64,000 bases of DNA from Novosphingobium album (ex Liu et al. 2023) (lineage in GTDB: Bacteria; Pseudomonadota; Alphaproteobacteria; Sphingomonadales; Sphingomonadaceae): assembly GCF_029076845.1 (NCBI RefSeq), contig NZ_JARESE010000028.1, forward strand, positions 124,001 through 188,000, given 5' to 3'. Each line of letters begins with the position of its first letter. Within the stretch, counting starts at the first letter, position 1. Both the position numbers and the translations under genes were made by a program. Positions 18,162-27,027 of the stretch are shown one piece after another. A model generated the notes under the pieces. The model was not told where the DNA came from and searched no databases. It was given only the letters and a program-made list of their open reading frames with translations.

Positions 18162-19433
18162 GTGATCGACGATGCCCCCGCTTCATGCCGGCCTCCGGGT
18201 TTGATCGGCTATGGCAGTGTGCATTTCGGCAAGAGTCTGCTCTGGGCTGGCGAGGACGCGCTTACCCTCTACATCCTCGTCCGGTTTCTCGATCTGCCAC
18301 CGGCACTGGCGGGAGGCATGTTTCTCGCAAGCGCGCTCTGGAATGCGCTGTGCGACGGGCTGTTCGGCGCAAGCCTGCATCGCTGGCCAGCGATCAGGCG
18401 TGTTCTCCCGCCCTTGTCGGGCATGGCCATTCTGGCCAGCGGGATCGGCTTCGCGATCCTGCCGCTGCTGGAGAAGGGGCACGCGGTTCCCGCCATCGCG
18501 CTGCTGTTCCTCTTCCGCACCGGGTTCAGTCTGCTGGACGTGCCGCACAATGCCCTGACCCGGCGCATCGCCGAAACCCGGGGAGATCTGGGCGCCGCGC
18601 AAGTGCGCGCCGCCGTGGCGAGCGCGGCGGCCATCGTCATTGGCCTGGTTTCGTTTCCCGTCCTCCTGGCGGGCAGGAACGCGGAACAATTCGCGCCGAT
18701 GCTGGTCGCCATGATCGGACTGCTCGCGGTCATCTGCATGGCGCCGCTTCCGCTGCTCCTGGCGCGTGATGCCGATGACCGGCAGGAGATCGGGCAGGCA
18801 CGGACAAGCCGGTCCATACCATCGCCCCTGCGGATCTACTGCGCGGCTACCGTGATTGGCCTTGCAGGCCTTGCCGCCGCGGGCAAGGCCATGCTGCATC
18901 TGGACTTCGGCGCGTCCGCCATCTTCGGCGCGGTGCTTCTGGTTATGACCGCGGGGCGGCTTACCGCGGTCTGGCTGTGGTCTCCCATCGCCCGCCATAT
19001 CGGCAGCCGGCACGCGCTTGTGCTGGCTTACGCCGCCAGCGGGCTTGCCGCGCTGATGATACCGGCCGTGGCGCAATGGAGCGGCCCCGTGGCCTTGTCC
19101 TGGCTCATCCTGTTCAGCCTGATCGGCGGCGGCATAGCCTTTCTCACCTGGGCGGTGCTCTCGGAAATGATCGGGCAGACCGGCGCACCACCGGAAGCCG
19201 GCCGCTATGCCGCGCACTTCGGCCTGTTTACGATGAGCATGAAGATCGGATTGGGCCTTTCCGCCGGCATCACCGGGGTTTGGCTGTCCTCCAGTTCACA
19301 ACCTGTCGATATCGCGCCATCGTTGTTCTGGCCGCTCGGCAGCTTCGTGATGCTGACCTGCGGCGTTGCTGCGGTCCTGCTCCTGACCATCAGGCCCGAG
19401 CGCCAGGCAGCGGACCTGTCATTCGGCGAATGA
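18162..19433 (+). CDS. MFS transporter (GPH/MFS_2-like)
   Basis: Inner-membrane carrier of about 423 residues with roughly 12 hydrophobic segments. Early features ALWNALCDGLFG and later LFRTGFSLLDVPHNAL match the sodium/sugar-type MFS_2 family, where a conserved Asp in the second membrane segment is expected. GTG at 18162 is taken as the start, because the following 22 residues lead straight into the first conserved segment; a ribosome site is weak there. It follows the receptor-phospholipase pair after a strong hairpin and converges with the double-TetR regulator, with a 15-base overlap of the 3' ends. It may import the product released by the phospholipase. Confidence 0.8.
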   Translation: MIDDAPASCRPPGLIGYGSVHFGKSLLWAGEDALTLYILVRFLDLPPALAGGMFLASALWNALCDGLFGASLHRWPAIRRVLPPLSGMAILASGIGFAILPLLEKGHAVPAIALLFLFRTGFSLLDVPHNALTRRIAETRGDLGAAQVRAAVASAAAIVIGLVSFPVLLAGRNAEQFAPMLVAMIGLLAVICMAPLPLLLARDADDRQEIGQARTSRSIPSPLRIYCAATVIGLAGLAAAGKAMLHLDFGASAIFGAVLLVMTAGRLTAVWLWSPIARHIGSRHALVLAYAASGLAALMIPAVAQWSGPVALSWLILFSLIGGGIAFLTWAVLSEMIGQTGAPPEAGRYAAHFGLFTMSMKIGLGLSAGITGVWLSSSSQPVDIAPSLFWPLGSFVMLTCGVAAVLLLTIRPERQAADLSFGE

Positions 19434-20609
19434 GCATGACTGCCTGAGCCGCACAAGCTGTGCCGATCCGATGAGAATCGATCCATCGGCGCCACCACCG
19501 GCCGTGATGGCAAGGCCCGATCCGATATAGGTCATCGTGGCCGCCTGAGCCGCCGCTCGGTCAAGACCATGGACACCCCCGATGGCCTGGCCCACGGCAA
19601 GATGGACATTCTCCGCCCGGCGGCGGCGCATATCGAGCGCGAAGGGCACGAATGCGGGGTCGCGCGCCGCCGCCAGCGCGACCGCGTGGGTGGAGCGCAT
19701 GAGCATCATCCCCAAATTGGCTTGCGCGTCGGGAAGGGCGCCAAGTTGCAGTTCCTGGCGCATCCGCAGAATCTGGGCCCCCAGCCCCGCGTGCAACAGG
19801 TCTTCACCTGTCCGAAAATGATGCGCGACGCTGGAATTGGGCACTCCCGCGCGCGCCGCGACAAGGCGATGGGTGACGCTGGCCACCCCCTGCTCCGCCA
19901 TGAGATCGGCGATATGCGCCGCCAGTTCCGCCTTCTTCGATCCTGCGGGCAGATCCACCGGCAAGGCGACGGCGGCGCTGGTATCGCCGCAGGCCGCGAC
20001 CAGGGCCTCGAAAGAGCGGGCCAGCCCCGTGGCGCTGCCCGCAAGGCCCTCGGCCAATCGCTGCACGGTCGCGGCCCGCAGCAGGCGATAGTCCGCATTG
20101 CCGCCCAGCGCGATCGAGAACGGCATTTCGTCGCGGCAATAAGCGGCGATGGCTGACCCGAAGATATCGGATATCGCCCGGTAACCGGGCGCCAGCACGC
20201 CGCGCCAGAAGCGATCCTCATCGTCGAGCAGGTCCCCGGTCCCGCGATAGCCGGCGGGATCGATCGTGGCTTCCAGCAGCAGTTCGCATCCGGCAAGCGC
20301 GGCCTCCCGCCGCACGGTCGCAGCTTCATCCAGCCATGCCGTCACGAAATGGGCGAGAACCTCGGGCACGGCGAGATCGAGTTGTCCGGCGCGTTTGCGC
20401 CAGGCATGGGCCATCCGATCGAATTCCCGGCGCTCATCGTCGATCAGATGCGCGATCAGGGCGCGCTTGTCGCCGATCCGGTAGCTCAGCGAGCCGACCG
20501 AACTGCCAGCATCCTGTGCGACCGTGCGCAAGCTGAGGCCACGGATGCCGCTTGCGGCGATGCGTGAGCGGGCGGCCCGTATGAAGGTGGCGGCGTCGAT
20601 GTCTCCCAT
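19419..20609 (-). CDS. tandem TetR-family regulator (two HTH units)
   Basis: A 396-residue protein, about twice the usual TetR length. The first unit starts at the N-terminus with ATFIRAARSRIAASG and an HTH, LRTVAQDAGSSVGSLSYRIG. A second, complete TetR-like N-terminus appears near residue 215, AELAAHIADLMAEQG, with HTH LVAARAGVPNSSVAHHFRTG. Each unit is followed by a helical effector-type region. ATG at 20609 is chosen as the first codon before the first HTH unit; the upstream extension of the frame looks non-coding. It is convergent with the MFS gene and probably controls the adjacent uptake module. Ligand unknown. Confidence 0.82.
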   Translation of the reverse strand: MGDIDAATFIRAARSRIAASGIRGLSLRTVAQDAGSSVGSLSYRIGDKRALIAHLIDDERREFDRMAHAWRKRAGQLDLAVPEVLAHFVTAWLDEAATVRREAALAGCELLLEATIDPAGYRGTGDLLDDEDRFWRGVLAPGYRAISDIFGSAIAAYCRDEMPFSIALGGNADYRLLRAATVQRLAEGLAGSATGLARSFEALVAACGDTSAAVALPVDLPAGSKKAELAAHIADLMAEQGVASVTHRLVAARAGVPNSSVAHHFRTGEDLLHAGLGAQILRMRQELQLGALPDAQANLGMMLMRSTHAVALAAARDPAFVPFALDMRRRRAENVHLAVGQAIGGVHGLDRAAAQAATMTYIGSGLAITAGGGADGSILIGSAQLVRLRQSCSFAE

Positions 20610-20767
20610 CTTCTCACCGTGCCTACGGAACCCCTTGGGCACAACAGCAGAAGTTCCCTCCTCCCGGAGAACCTGATGCGCGCGGTGACCGGGCCTCCGC
20701 CCGCACCGGCGGAGCGCCACGGCCAGCCAGCGCGCGGGCCGGTTACGCCATCCCGCGTTTCCGCCGC

Positions 20768-23700
20768 CTAGTTCGCCGCCTCCATCCAGGGCTCAGGCCG
20801 GAGCGTGACCGCCTCCAGCATCCGGGGCGAAAGCGGCGCGCCCTTGGCGGCGATCAACAAGGGATTGACCGCCGCGAAGCCCTCGCCGGTGGCGGCGGCA
20901 TAGGCATCGAGCTGGGTTTGCAGCTCCCCGTGCAGTTCCTCGTAGACGGTGCGGAACTGCGCAGGCGGCGCGCCATAGCTTTCCATCAGTTTGCGGCCGA
21001 GCGTGGCGATCTGGTTGTTGAGCTTGATCGGGAAGTTCAGCGGGTCCTGGCCGCTGCGGTTCTGCACCTGGTACAGGCTCTCCTCGATGATCTTGAGGCG
21101 CGCCAGCATCGGCTGCGCCGCCGCGGCGATCGCGGCGTTGCCGCGAGCATCGGCGATGACCTGGCGGATCTTGCGGATGGAAGCCACAGTGGCATTCGCG
21201 GCCGAAAGGTCGGTGCGGATGGCGCTCGCCAGGTCGAATTGCTGCTGAAGATCCCGCTGGGTGACTTCGGGATAGCGCGGATCGGGCAGAATCCGCAACG
21301 GCTGAACCTGCGTCGCCGCGTCGGCCGTGATGCGCACCTGATAGTCGCCCGGCACGGCGCGCGGCCCCATTTCCGAGGATGCGCTCCACAAGATCATGCC
21401 GGGAAAGCCGGGCGAGCCACTATGCTGGCCGTTCCAGACGAAGCGGTTGAGCCCGGCGTTGGTGGTCGGCGGCTTGGTACGGCGACGGCGGCCCTCCTCG
21501 ACGGGTTTGGCCTCACCCTCGGCAGCGTTCTTGAAGCTGGCGATGACGGCGCCGTCCTTCAGAATCTCGACCGTCACTGCTTTCGCGGGCGCGGTCAGGT
21601 TGTAATCGATCGTCGCCTCGTCGACCTGCAAGGTCATCGCTCGCGGGGCATAGACGTGGAGTGAGTTGGCCAGTGCCTTCCGATCGTACTGGCGCAGCCA
21701 GTCGACGTCATCCAAGATATAGAACGAGCGGCCATGCGTGGAGATCACCACGTCCGAGCCCTTGATCGTGATATCCGAAACTTGCGTATCGGGCAAATTC
21801 AGCCGCAGCGACTGCCAGCTGTCGCCATCATCCAGCGAGACATAGATGCCGTGCTCGGTCCCTGCATAGAGCAGCCCTTTGCGCACCGGGTCCTCACGGA
21901 TCACGCGCGGGAAATCGGTGGCGGGGATGCCTTTGACAATCTTGGTCCACGACTTGCCAAAGTCATGCGTGCGGTAAAGGTAGGGCGAACGATCGCCCAT
22001 CTGGTATCGGTTCGCGGCGAGATAGGCCGTGCCTGGCTCGTGATGTGAAGCATCGATAATGCTGATCCGCGCGAAATCGGGCAGGCCGCCCGGAGTGACC
22101 TTCTGCCACGATGCCCCGCCATCGCGGGTGATGTGGGCAAGCCCGTCGTCGGACCCGGTCCAGATCAGTCCCTTGCTGATCTTCGAGGGAGCGACCGCGA
22201 AGATCGTCGCATAGATTTCCGGTCCGTTCTGGTCATGCGTGATCGGGCCGCCGGAATCGCCCAGCGTCTTCGGGTCCGCGCGCGTGAGATCGGGGCTGAT
22301 CACCTGCCAGCTCTGGCCGCGGTCGTCCGAAGCAAAGAGGTGCTGCGACGAAGTGTAGATGCGGTTGGTGTCGTGCGGATCGAACACGATGGGGAAAGTC
22401 CACTGCCACCGTTCCTTGAGCACGCTGGCCGACATCCCCGAGAAGAACTCGGGGTACGGCTCGACATCGTCGCTCCGGCCGGTGCGGCGGTCGTAGCGGG
22501 TCAGCAGCCCGCCCTGACTGCCGGCATAGAACATGTTGGCGTCGTTGGGATCGGGCGCGATGTAGCCGCTCTCGCCCCCACCCACGGGGTAAAGCCACTC
22601 GCCCGCGCCCTTGGTCGGATCGCGCATGTGCGGCGAAGGCTCGCTCGGCACGCAGAGCGTCGAGTTGTCCTGCTGCGCGCCGCAGACGTGATAAGGCACG
22701 TCGGAAGTCGTCGAGACGTGGTAGAGTTGCGCGGTCGGATAGCTTTCCAGCGTCCAGGAGCCGCCGCCATTGGTCGAGACGCTGGCGCCGCCATCGTTGC
22801 CCTCGATCATGCGGCGCGGATTGGCGGGATCGATCCACAAGTCGTGGTTGTCGCCGTGCAGCGTGGGGATGGCCTTGAAGGTCTTGCCGCCGTCCTCGGA
22901 GCGGAAGAACGACGTGTTCATCGCATAGACCACGTCCTTGTTGACCGGGTCGGCGTAGATACGCGAGTAATAGAAGGCGCGCTGGCGGATCTTGCGCTCG
23001 TCGTTGACCTTGGTCCAGGTCGCGCCTGCATCGTCCGAACGGAACAGGCCGCCCTCACGGTTCTCGACGAGCGCCCAGACGCGGTTGCCGTCGGCACCCG
23101 AGACGGCGACGCCGATCTTGCCGACGATACCGGCCGGCAGCCCCGGATTGCGGGTGATCTCGCTCCAGGTCTCGCCCCCGTCGCTCGACTTCCAGAGACC
23201 GGAATCCGGCCCGCCGCTGGTGAGCTGCCAGGGCTTGCGGTTCACATCCCAGATCGCCGCGAACATGACATTGCGGTTCCTGGGATCAATCGTCAGGTCG
23301 ATCGCACCGGCGCCGTCGCTCTTGAACAGCACCTGCTTCCAGGTCTTGCCGCCGTCGCGCGTGCGGAAGATGCCGCGCTCGGCATGTTTGTCGTAAGGAT
23401 GGCCGAGAACCACCGCGTAGACGAGATCGGGATCACGGGGGTCGACCAACAGGCGCGAGATCGACTGGCTGTCCTTGAGGCCGGCATGGGTCCAGGTCTT
23501 GCCGCCATCCGCCGAGCGATAAACGCCGTCGCCCTGGATCACGTTGCCGCGCAAGGCATGCTCGCCCATGCCGATATAGACGACATCAGGATTTGACGGC
23601 GCCACCGCGACCGCGCCCACGGAGGAGCTGGCGATCTGCCCATCGGTGACGGGCTTCCACGAAGTGCCGCCGTCGGTGGTCTTCCAGAGGCCGCCGCCGA

Positions 23701-23896
23701 CCGCTCCGAAGAAGTATTCGAGCGGGCGGGCCGTGCTGCCGCCGACCGCGATCGACCTCCCGCCGCGGGTTGGGCCGATGCTGCGCCACTCGAGCGAGCC
23801 GAAAGAATCGACGCTCTCAGCCCGCGCCGGCTGCAGCGAGGTGGAGGCAAGCAGGCCGATGGCGAGGGCCACATGCAAGGTCCTGATAATTGCCAT
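20768..23896 (-). CDS. exported BNR/sortilin-like repeat protein
   Basis: Protein of 1,042 residues with a signal peptide (LHVALAIGLLASTSLQPARA). Repeated Asp-box type segments, such as SADGGKTWTHAG, TRDGGKTWKQVL and SSDGGETWSEIT, run through the first 700 or so residues and build beta-propellers of the VPS10/BNR type. The C-terminal 300 residues include a beta-sandwich-like part, GDYQVRITADA, and a helical end. Such proteins are often labelled glycosyl hydrolase, but no catalytic residues can be assigned here. AAAGGAG lies before the ATG at 23896. It is the last gene of a leftward series after the threonine deaminase, 44 bases downstream of it. Confidence 0.85.
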   Translation of the reverse strand: MAIIRTLHVALAIGLLASTSLQPARAESVDSFGSLEWRSIGPTRGGRSIAVGGSTARPLEYFFGAVGGGLWKTTDGGTSWKPVTDGQIASSSVGAVAVAPSNPDVVYIGMGEHALRGNVIQGDGVYRSADGGKTWTHAGLKDSQSISRLLVDPRDPDLVYAVVLGHPYDKHAERGIFRTRDGGKTWKQVLFKSDGAGAIDLTIDPRNRNVMFAAIWDVNRKPWQLTSGGPDSGLWKSSDGGETWSEITRNPGLPAGIVGKIGVAVSGADGNRVWALVENREGGLFRSDDAGATWTKVNDERKIRQRAFYYSRIYADPVNKDVVYAMNTSFFRSEDGGKTFKAIPTLHGDNHDLWIDPANPRRMIEGNDGGASVSTNGGGSWTLESYPTAQLYHVSTTSDVPYHVCGAQQDNSTLCVPSEPSPHMRDPTKGAGEWLYPVGGGESGYIAPDPNDANMFYAGSQGGLLTRYDRRTGRSDDVEPYPEFFSGMSASVLKERWQWTFPIVFDPHDTNRIYTSSQHLFASDDRGQSWQVISPDLTRADPKTLGDSGGPITHDQNGPEIYATIFAVAPSKISKGLIWTGSDDGLAHITRDGGASWQKVTPGGLPDFARISIIDASHHEPGTAYLAANRYQMGDRSPYLYRTHDFGKSWTKIVKGIPATDFPRVIREDPVRKGLLYAGTEHGIYVSLDDGDSWQSLRLNLPDTQVSDITIKGSDVVISTHGRSFYILDDVDWLRQYDRKALANSLHVYAPRAMTLQVDEATIDYNLTAPAKAVTVEILKDGAVIASFKNAAEGEAKPVEEGRRRRTKPPTTNAGLNRFVWNGQHSGSPGFPGMILWSASSEMGPRAVPGDYQVRITADAATQVQPLRILPDPRYPEVTQRDLQQQFDLASAIRTDLSAANATVASIRKIRQVIADARGNAAIAAAAQPMLARLKIIEESLYQVQNRSGQDPLNFPIKLNNQIATLGRKLMESYGAPPAQFRTVYEELHGELQTQLDAYAAATGEGFAAVNPLLIAAKGAPLSPRMLEAVTLRPEPWMEAAN

Positions 23897-23940
23897 GTTC
23901 GCTCCTTTTTCGTTTTCCGTTTCGTGTCGACCGCCGCAGG

Positions 23941-25191
23941 TCAAGCGTAGTGCCTGGTGGGCTCGCCGCTTGGCGCGACCACCGTATTCTCGATCAGGGC
24001 AGCGGCAAAACCGGCCGCGTTCAGTTCCCTCAGCACGATCTCGTTGCGCTCACGGTCGGGCAGCTCGACAGTGAACACCGCGTTCGCCGACCGCGCGGAT
24101 GCACCGCCGAAAATGCGGTCGTGCGTGACTTCCAGGATATTGCCGCCCAGGCGCCCGATAATGGATGCCGCCGGGCCCAGCGAGCCGGCATTGTCGAGCA
24201 TGGGCACCTGCAGCCGGACGAGTTGCCCGGTGCGGGCGAGATGGCGCTGCAACATCGCCGTCAGTACGCGCATGTCGATATTGCCGCCGCTGAGGATGAG
24301 GCCGACCCGGCGTCCCTGGAAGCGCCGTGGGTGCGCAAGGACGGCGGCAAGGCCGACCGCACCGGCGCCTTCGCACAGCGTCTTTTCGATCTGCAGCAAC
24401 AGCGCGACCGCATCCTCGATCTGCGCTTCGGGCACGACGATCATATCGTTGACCAGCTCGCGCGCGGCTTCGAGGGTGATGGCCCCCGGCGTCGCGACGG
24501 CGATACCCTCGGCGATCGAGGTGCCGCCCGCAGCCGGGCCGTCGTATAGCCCCAGGGCCTTCGCCATCGACGGGTAAAGCTCGCTCTCGATCCCGATCAC
24601 CCGGGTGTGCGGCGACCGGGCGCGGAACACCGCCCCGACGCCGGCGATCAGCCCCCCACCCCCGACCGCCACCAGCACATCATCGAGCGGAGGGCCCTGC
24701 TCCAGCAGTTCGAGCCCGATCGTGCCCTGTCCCGCGATCACGTCGGCGTCGTCGAAGGGATGGATGAATGTCAGCCCTCTCTCGACATAGCGGCCCACGC
24801 CTTGCGATGCCTCGGCAAAGTCGCCGCCAAACAGTTCGACCGTCGCACCGAAGCTCTCGGTCCGCTTGACCTTCACCGTGGGGGTGGCGGACGGCATGAT
24901 GATGGTGGCCGGAATGCCCAGGTTGCGTGCGTGCAGGGCCACGCCTTGCGCATGGTTGCCGGCAGAGACGGTAACGACACCGCGATGCCGGGCATCTTCG
25001 CTCAGCGTCAGCAGCTTGTTGAGGGCACCGCGTTCCTTGAAGGAGCCGGTGAACTGCAGGTTCTCGAACTTCAGCCAGATCTCGGCCCCGGTAAGTTCCG
25101 AAAGCGTGAGCGACTGGAGGAATGGCGTGCGGATGACCGCGTTGCCCAGCCTTGCCTTGGCATTCTCGATCTCATCCAGCCTGGTTGTCAT
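23941..25191 (-). CDS. threonine ammonia-lyase (catabolic type, ACT domain)
   Basis: PLP-dependent enzyme converting threonine (or serine) to 2-oxobutyrate (or pyruvate) and ammonia. The 416 residues comprise a fold-type II catalytic domain, with the PLP lysine Lys52 in TGSFKERGA, SAGNHAQGVA, and the phosphate loop VGGGGLIAGV. A C-terminal ACT domain (about 330-405, QVPMLDNAGSLG) follows. One ACT domain and this length match the TdcB/short IlvA class rather than the long biosynthetic form. GGAGAGATC precedes the ATG. Its place between peptidase genes and the BNR protein suggests use of amino acids released from peptides. Confidence 0.92.
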   Translation of the reverse strand: MTTRLDEIENAKARLGNAVIRTPFLQSLTLSELTGAEIWLKFENLQFTGSFKERGALNKLLTLSEDARHRGVVTVSAGNHAQGVALHARNLGIPATIIMPSATPTVKVKRTESFGATVELFGGDFAEASQGVGRYVERGLTFIHPFDDADVIAGQGTIGLELLEQGPPLDDVLVAVGGGGLIAGVGAVFRARSPHTRVIGIESELYPSMAKALGLYDGPAAGGTSIAEGIAVATPGAITLEAARELVNDMIVVPEAQIEDAVALLLQIEKTLCEGAGAVGLAAVLAHPRRFQGRRVGLILSGGNIDMRVLTAMLQRHLARTGQLVRLQVPMLDNAGSLGPAASIIGRLGGNILEVTHDRIFGGASARSANAVFTVELPDRERNEIVLRELNAAGFAAALIENTVVAPSGEPTRHYA

Positions 25192-25305
25192 GATCTCTCC
25201 AGCCGTCGCCCGCGTGCACCATTGCCCGCTCCGCGTCGTGCGCGACGACGCGGTGACGTTTCAGAACTTGTTCGCTTTATCGTAACCCGAAGAGCACCCC
25301 CTTGT

Positions 25306-26928
25306 TCAATTCGTCTTCTCCAGGGTCGGCCAATGAATGCCGAGCTGCTCCAGATACGTCTTGTATTTCTTCGAGTCGTAATAATACTTTTTCATTTCCG
25401 GGCGGAATTTTTCCATTATGTCCGCATTCATTTCAATATATGGCAACTCGTTGGTGAGGACCGGCTGATACTTTGTATCTTTGGTCTGTACATCGGTGAA
25501 GTAGCTCTTGGCCGATGCGACCAATTCCGGCTTCAGCAACAGATCGAGCATGGTGAAGGCCATCGCCTTGGCACCCGCGACCGCGCCCTTGTGCGCGATC
25601 GGCGTCGCCATTGCGATCGCGTTCGACCAGTTGTGACCGGGCAGATTGGGAATGTTCGAAGGGAAGCGGATGGTGATCGTCGGCCGCGTCCACGAGACGT
25701 CGCCGATATCGTCCGAGCCGCCGCTCTTGGGCTCGGGCTCGGGTGCGTTGAGCGGACCCAGCTCGGTATCGAGCCCGGCCTCCTTGCCCTTGACGAGCTT
25801 CTGCACCGCCTTGGCGAAGCGCTGCTCATCGTCGGTCCAGGTGGGCAGGCCGATCTTCTTGATGTTTTCGTAGGCCGCCTCGGCCATCGGCCGATTCATG
25901 TGCTGCGGCGCGGCGGTGCCGATGATCCGGTGGCTGACGGTGGTATCGGTCATCATCGCGGCGGCATCGGCGATCTTGGTGCCGATCTCGTAGTTCTTGC
26001 GGATGTTCTCGAAGGTCTGCTCGCGAAAGTAGTACCACACGGTCGCGGTCGAGGGGACCACATTGGGGAAATCGCCGCCGTCCTTGATCACGTAGTGCGA
26101 ACGCTGTTCGGGACGCAAATGCTCGCGCCGGAAGTTCCAGCCGGTGTCCATCAGCTCCACCGCGTCGAGCGCGCTGCGTCCGCGCCAGGGCGCGCCGGCC
26201 GAGTGCGCGGACTCGCCGTTGAAGGTGTACAGCACCGAGACGCCGCCAGTGCCGCTGGGCTGGCCCCAGCTGGTCTGCAGGTTCGAGCCCACGTGCGTGA
26301 ACAGCACCACGTCGACATCGCTGAACAGGCCATCGCGCACGAAGAACGCCTTTGCCGCCACGGGTTCCTCGGCCACGCCCGGCCACAGCTTCAGCGTGCC
26401 CGGGATCTTTTCGCGAACCATGATGTCCTTGACCGCGAGCGCGGCGGCGACGTTCACCGCCTGGCCCGAGTTGTGCCCTTCCCCGTGCCCCGGCGCTCCG
26501 GGAACGAGCGGTTCGCGCCAGGCGATCCCCGGTTTTTGGTTGGCCTTGGGGATACCATCAATGTCGGAGCCGACGGCGATGGTCGGACCGCCGCTGCCGT
26601 TGCTCCAGACCGCGGTCCAGGCAGTCGGCATGCCGGCGACGTTGCGCGTGACGGTGAAGCCATTTTTCTCAAGGATGGCGGTGATATACTTGGATGTTTC
26701 GAATTCCTGCATCCCCAGTTCGCCGAAGCTGAAGATGGAATCGACCATCTCCTGCACCAGCTTGGAGCGCTTCTCCACGCCGATCGCCGCCTGTTGCTTG
26801 AGCGCATCGCTCCGGTCGGGCTCGGCCTGCGCGCGCGCTTCGCCGATGCTGGCGACGACCGCCGGCATGGCAAGCGCAAGGGAAAACGCGGCGAGCGCAT
26901 CCGAAGTGGCGAACGAAAGTTTCATCAA
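25306..26928 (-). CDS. exported M20 family amidohydrolase (AbgB-like)
   Basis: Metal-dependent amidohydrolase/peptidase of 540 residues with an N-terminal signal peptide (LALAMPAVVASIGEARAQA). The M20 metal-site motifs appear in order: GSDIDGIP, GHGEGHNSGQ, GVAEEPVA and THVGSN, followed by a dimerisation domain with NGESAHSAGAPW. The overall sequence resembles p-aminobenzoyl-glutamate utilisation protein B, but with an export signal. GGGAGCAA precedes the ATG at 26928. Its 3' third (25306-25500) is unusually AT-rich for this genome. It probably removes acyl or aminoacyl groups in the periplasm, downstream of the M14 carboxypeptidase. Confidence 0.88.
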   Translation of the reverse strand: MMKLSFATSDALAAFSLALAMPAVVASIGEARAQAEPDRSDALKQQAAIGVEKRSKLVQEMVDSIFSFGELGMQEFETSKYITAILEKNGFTVTRNVAGMPTAWTAVWSNGSGGPTIAVGSDIDGIPKANQKPGIAWREPLVPGAPGHGEGHNSGQAVNVAAALAVKDIMVREKIPGTLKLWPGVAEEPVAAKAFFVRDGLFSDVDVVLFTHVGSNLQTSWGQPSGTGGVSVLYTFNGESAHSAGAPWRGRSALDAVELMDTGWNFRREHLRPEQRSHYVIKDGGDFPNVVPSTATVWYYFREQTFENIRKNYEIGTKIADAAAMMTDTTVSHRIIGTAAPQHMNRPMAEAAYENIKKIGLPTWTDDEQRFAKAVQKLVKGKEAGLDTELGPLNAPEPEPKSGGSDDIGDVSWTRPTITIRFPSNIPNLPGHNWSNAIAMATPIAHKGAVAGAKAMAFTMLDLLLKPELVASAKSYFTDVQTKDTKYQPVLTNELPYIEMNADIMEKFRPEMKKYYYDSKKYKTYLEQLGIHWPTLEKTN

Positions 26929-26981
26929 GTTGCTCCCTGGGCCGAACGCGGCGAGTGAAAACGAAAGAAGGAAGAAAGGAA

Positions 26982-27011
26982 GGAGCAGGGCCGCCCTGAC
27001 GGCCCTGCTCC
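26982..27011 (-). terminator. intrinsic terminator after the M14 peptidase gene
   Basis: A perfect 12-bp stem, GGAGCAGGGCCG (26982-26993) with CGGCCCTGCTCC (27000-27011), and a six-base loop. On the minus strand it lies 16 bases beyond the peptidase stop and is followed by the pyrimidine run TTCCTTTCTTCC. It should separate the peptidase transcript from the downstream amidohydrolase gene, at least partly. Confidence 0.75.
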
Positions 27012-27027
27012 AGTTGACGCCAGCACG

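Noticed and set aside
24607..26958. A 783-codon plus-strand frame across the threonine deaminase and M20 genes
   Set aside because: It spans two well-supported minus-strand genes and the gap between them and has no domain content.
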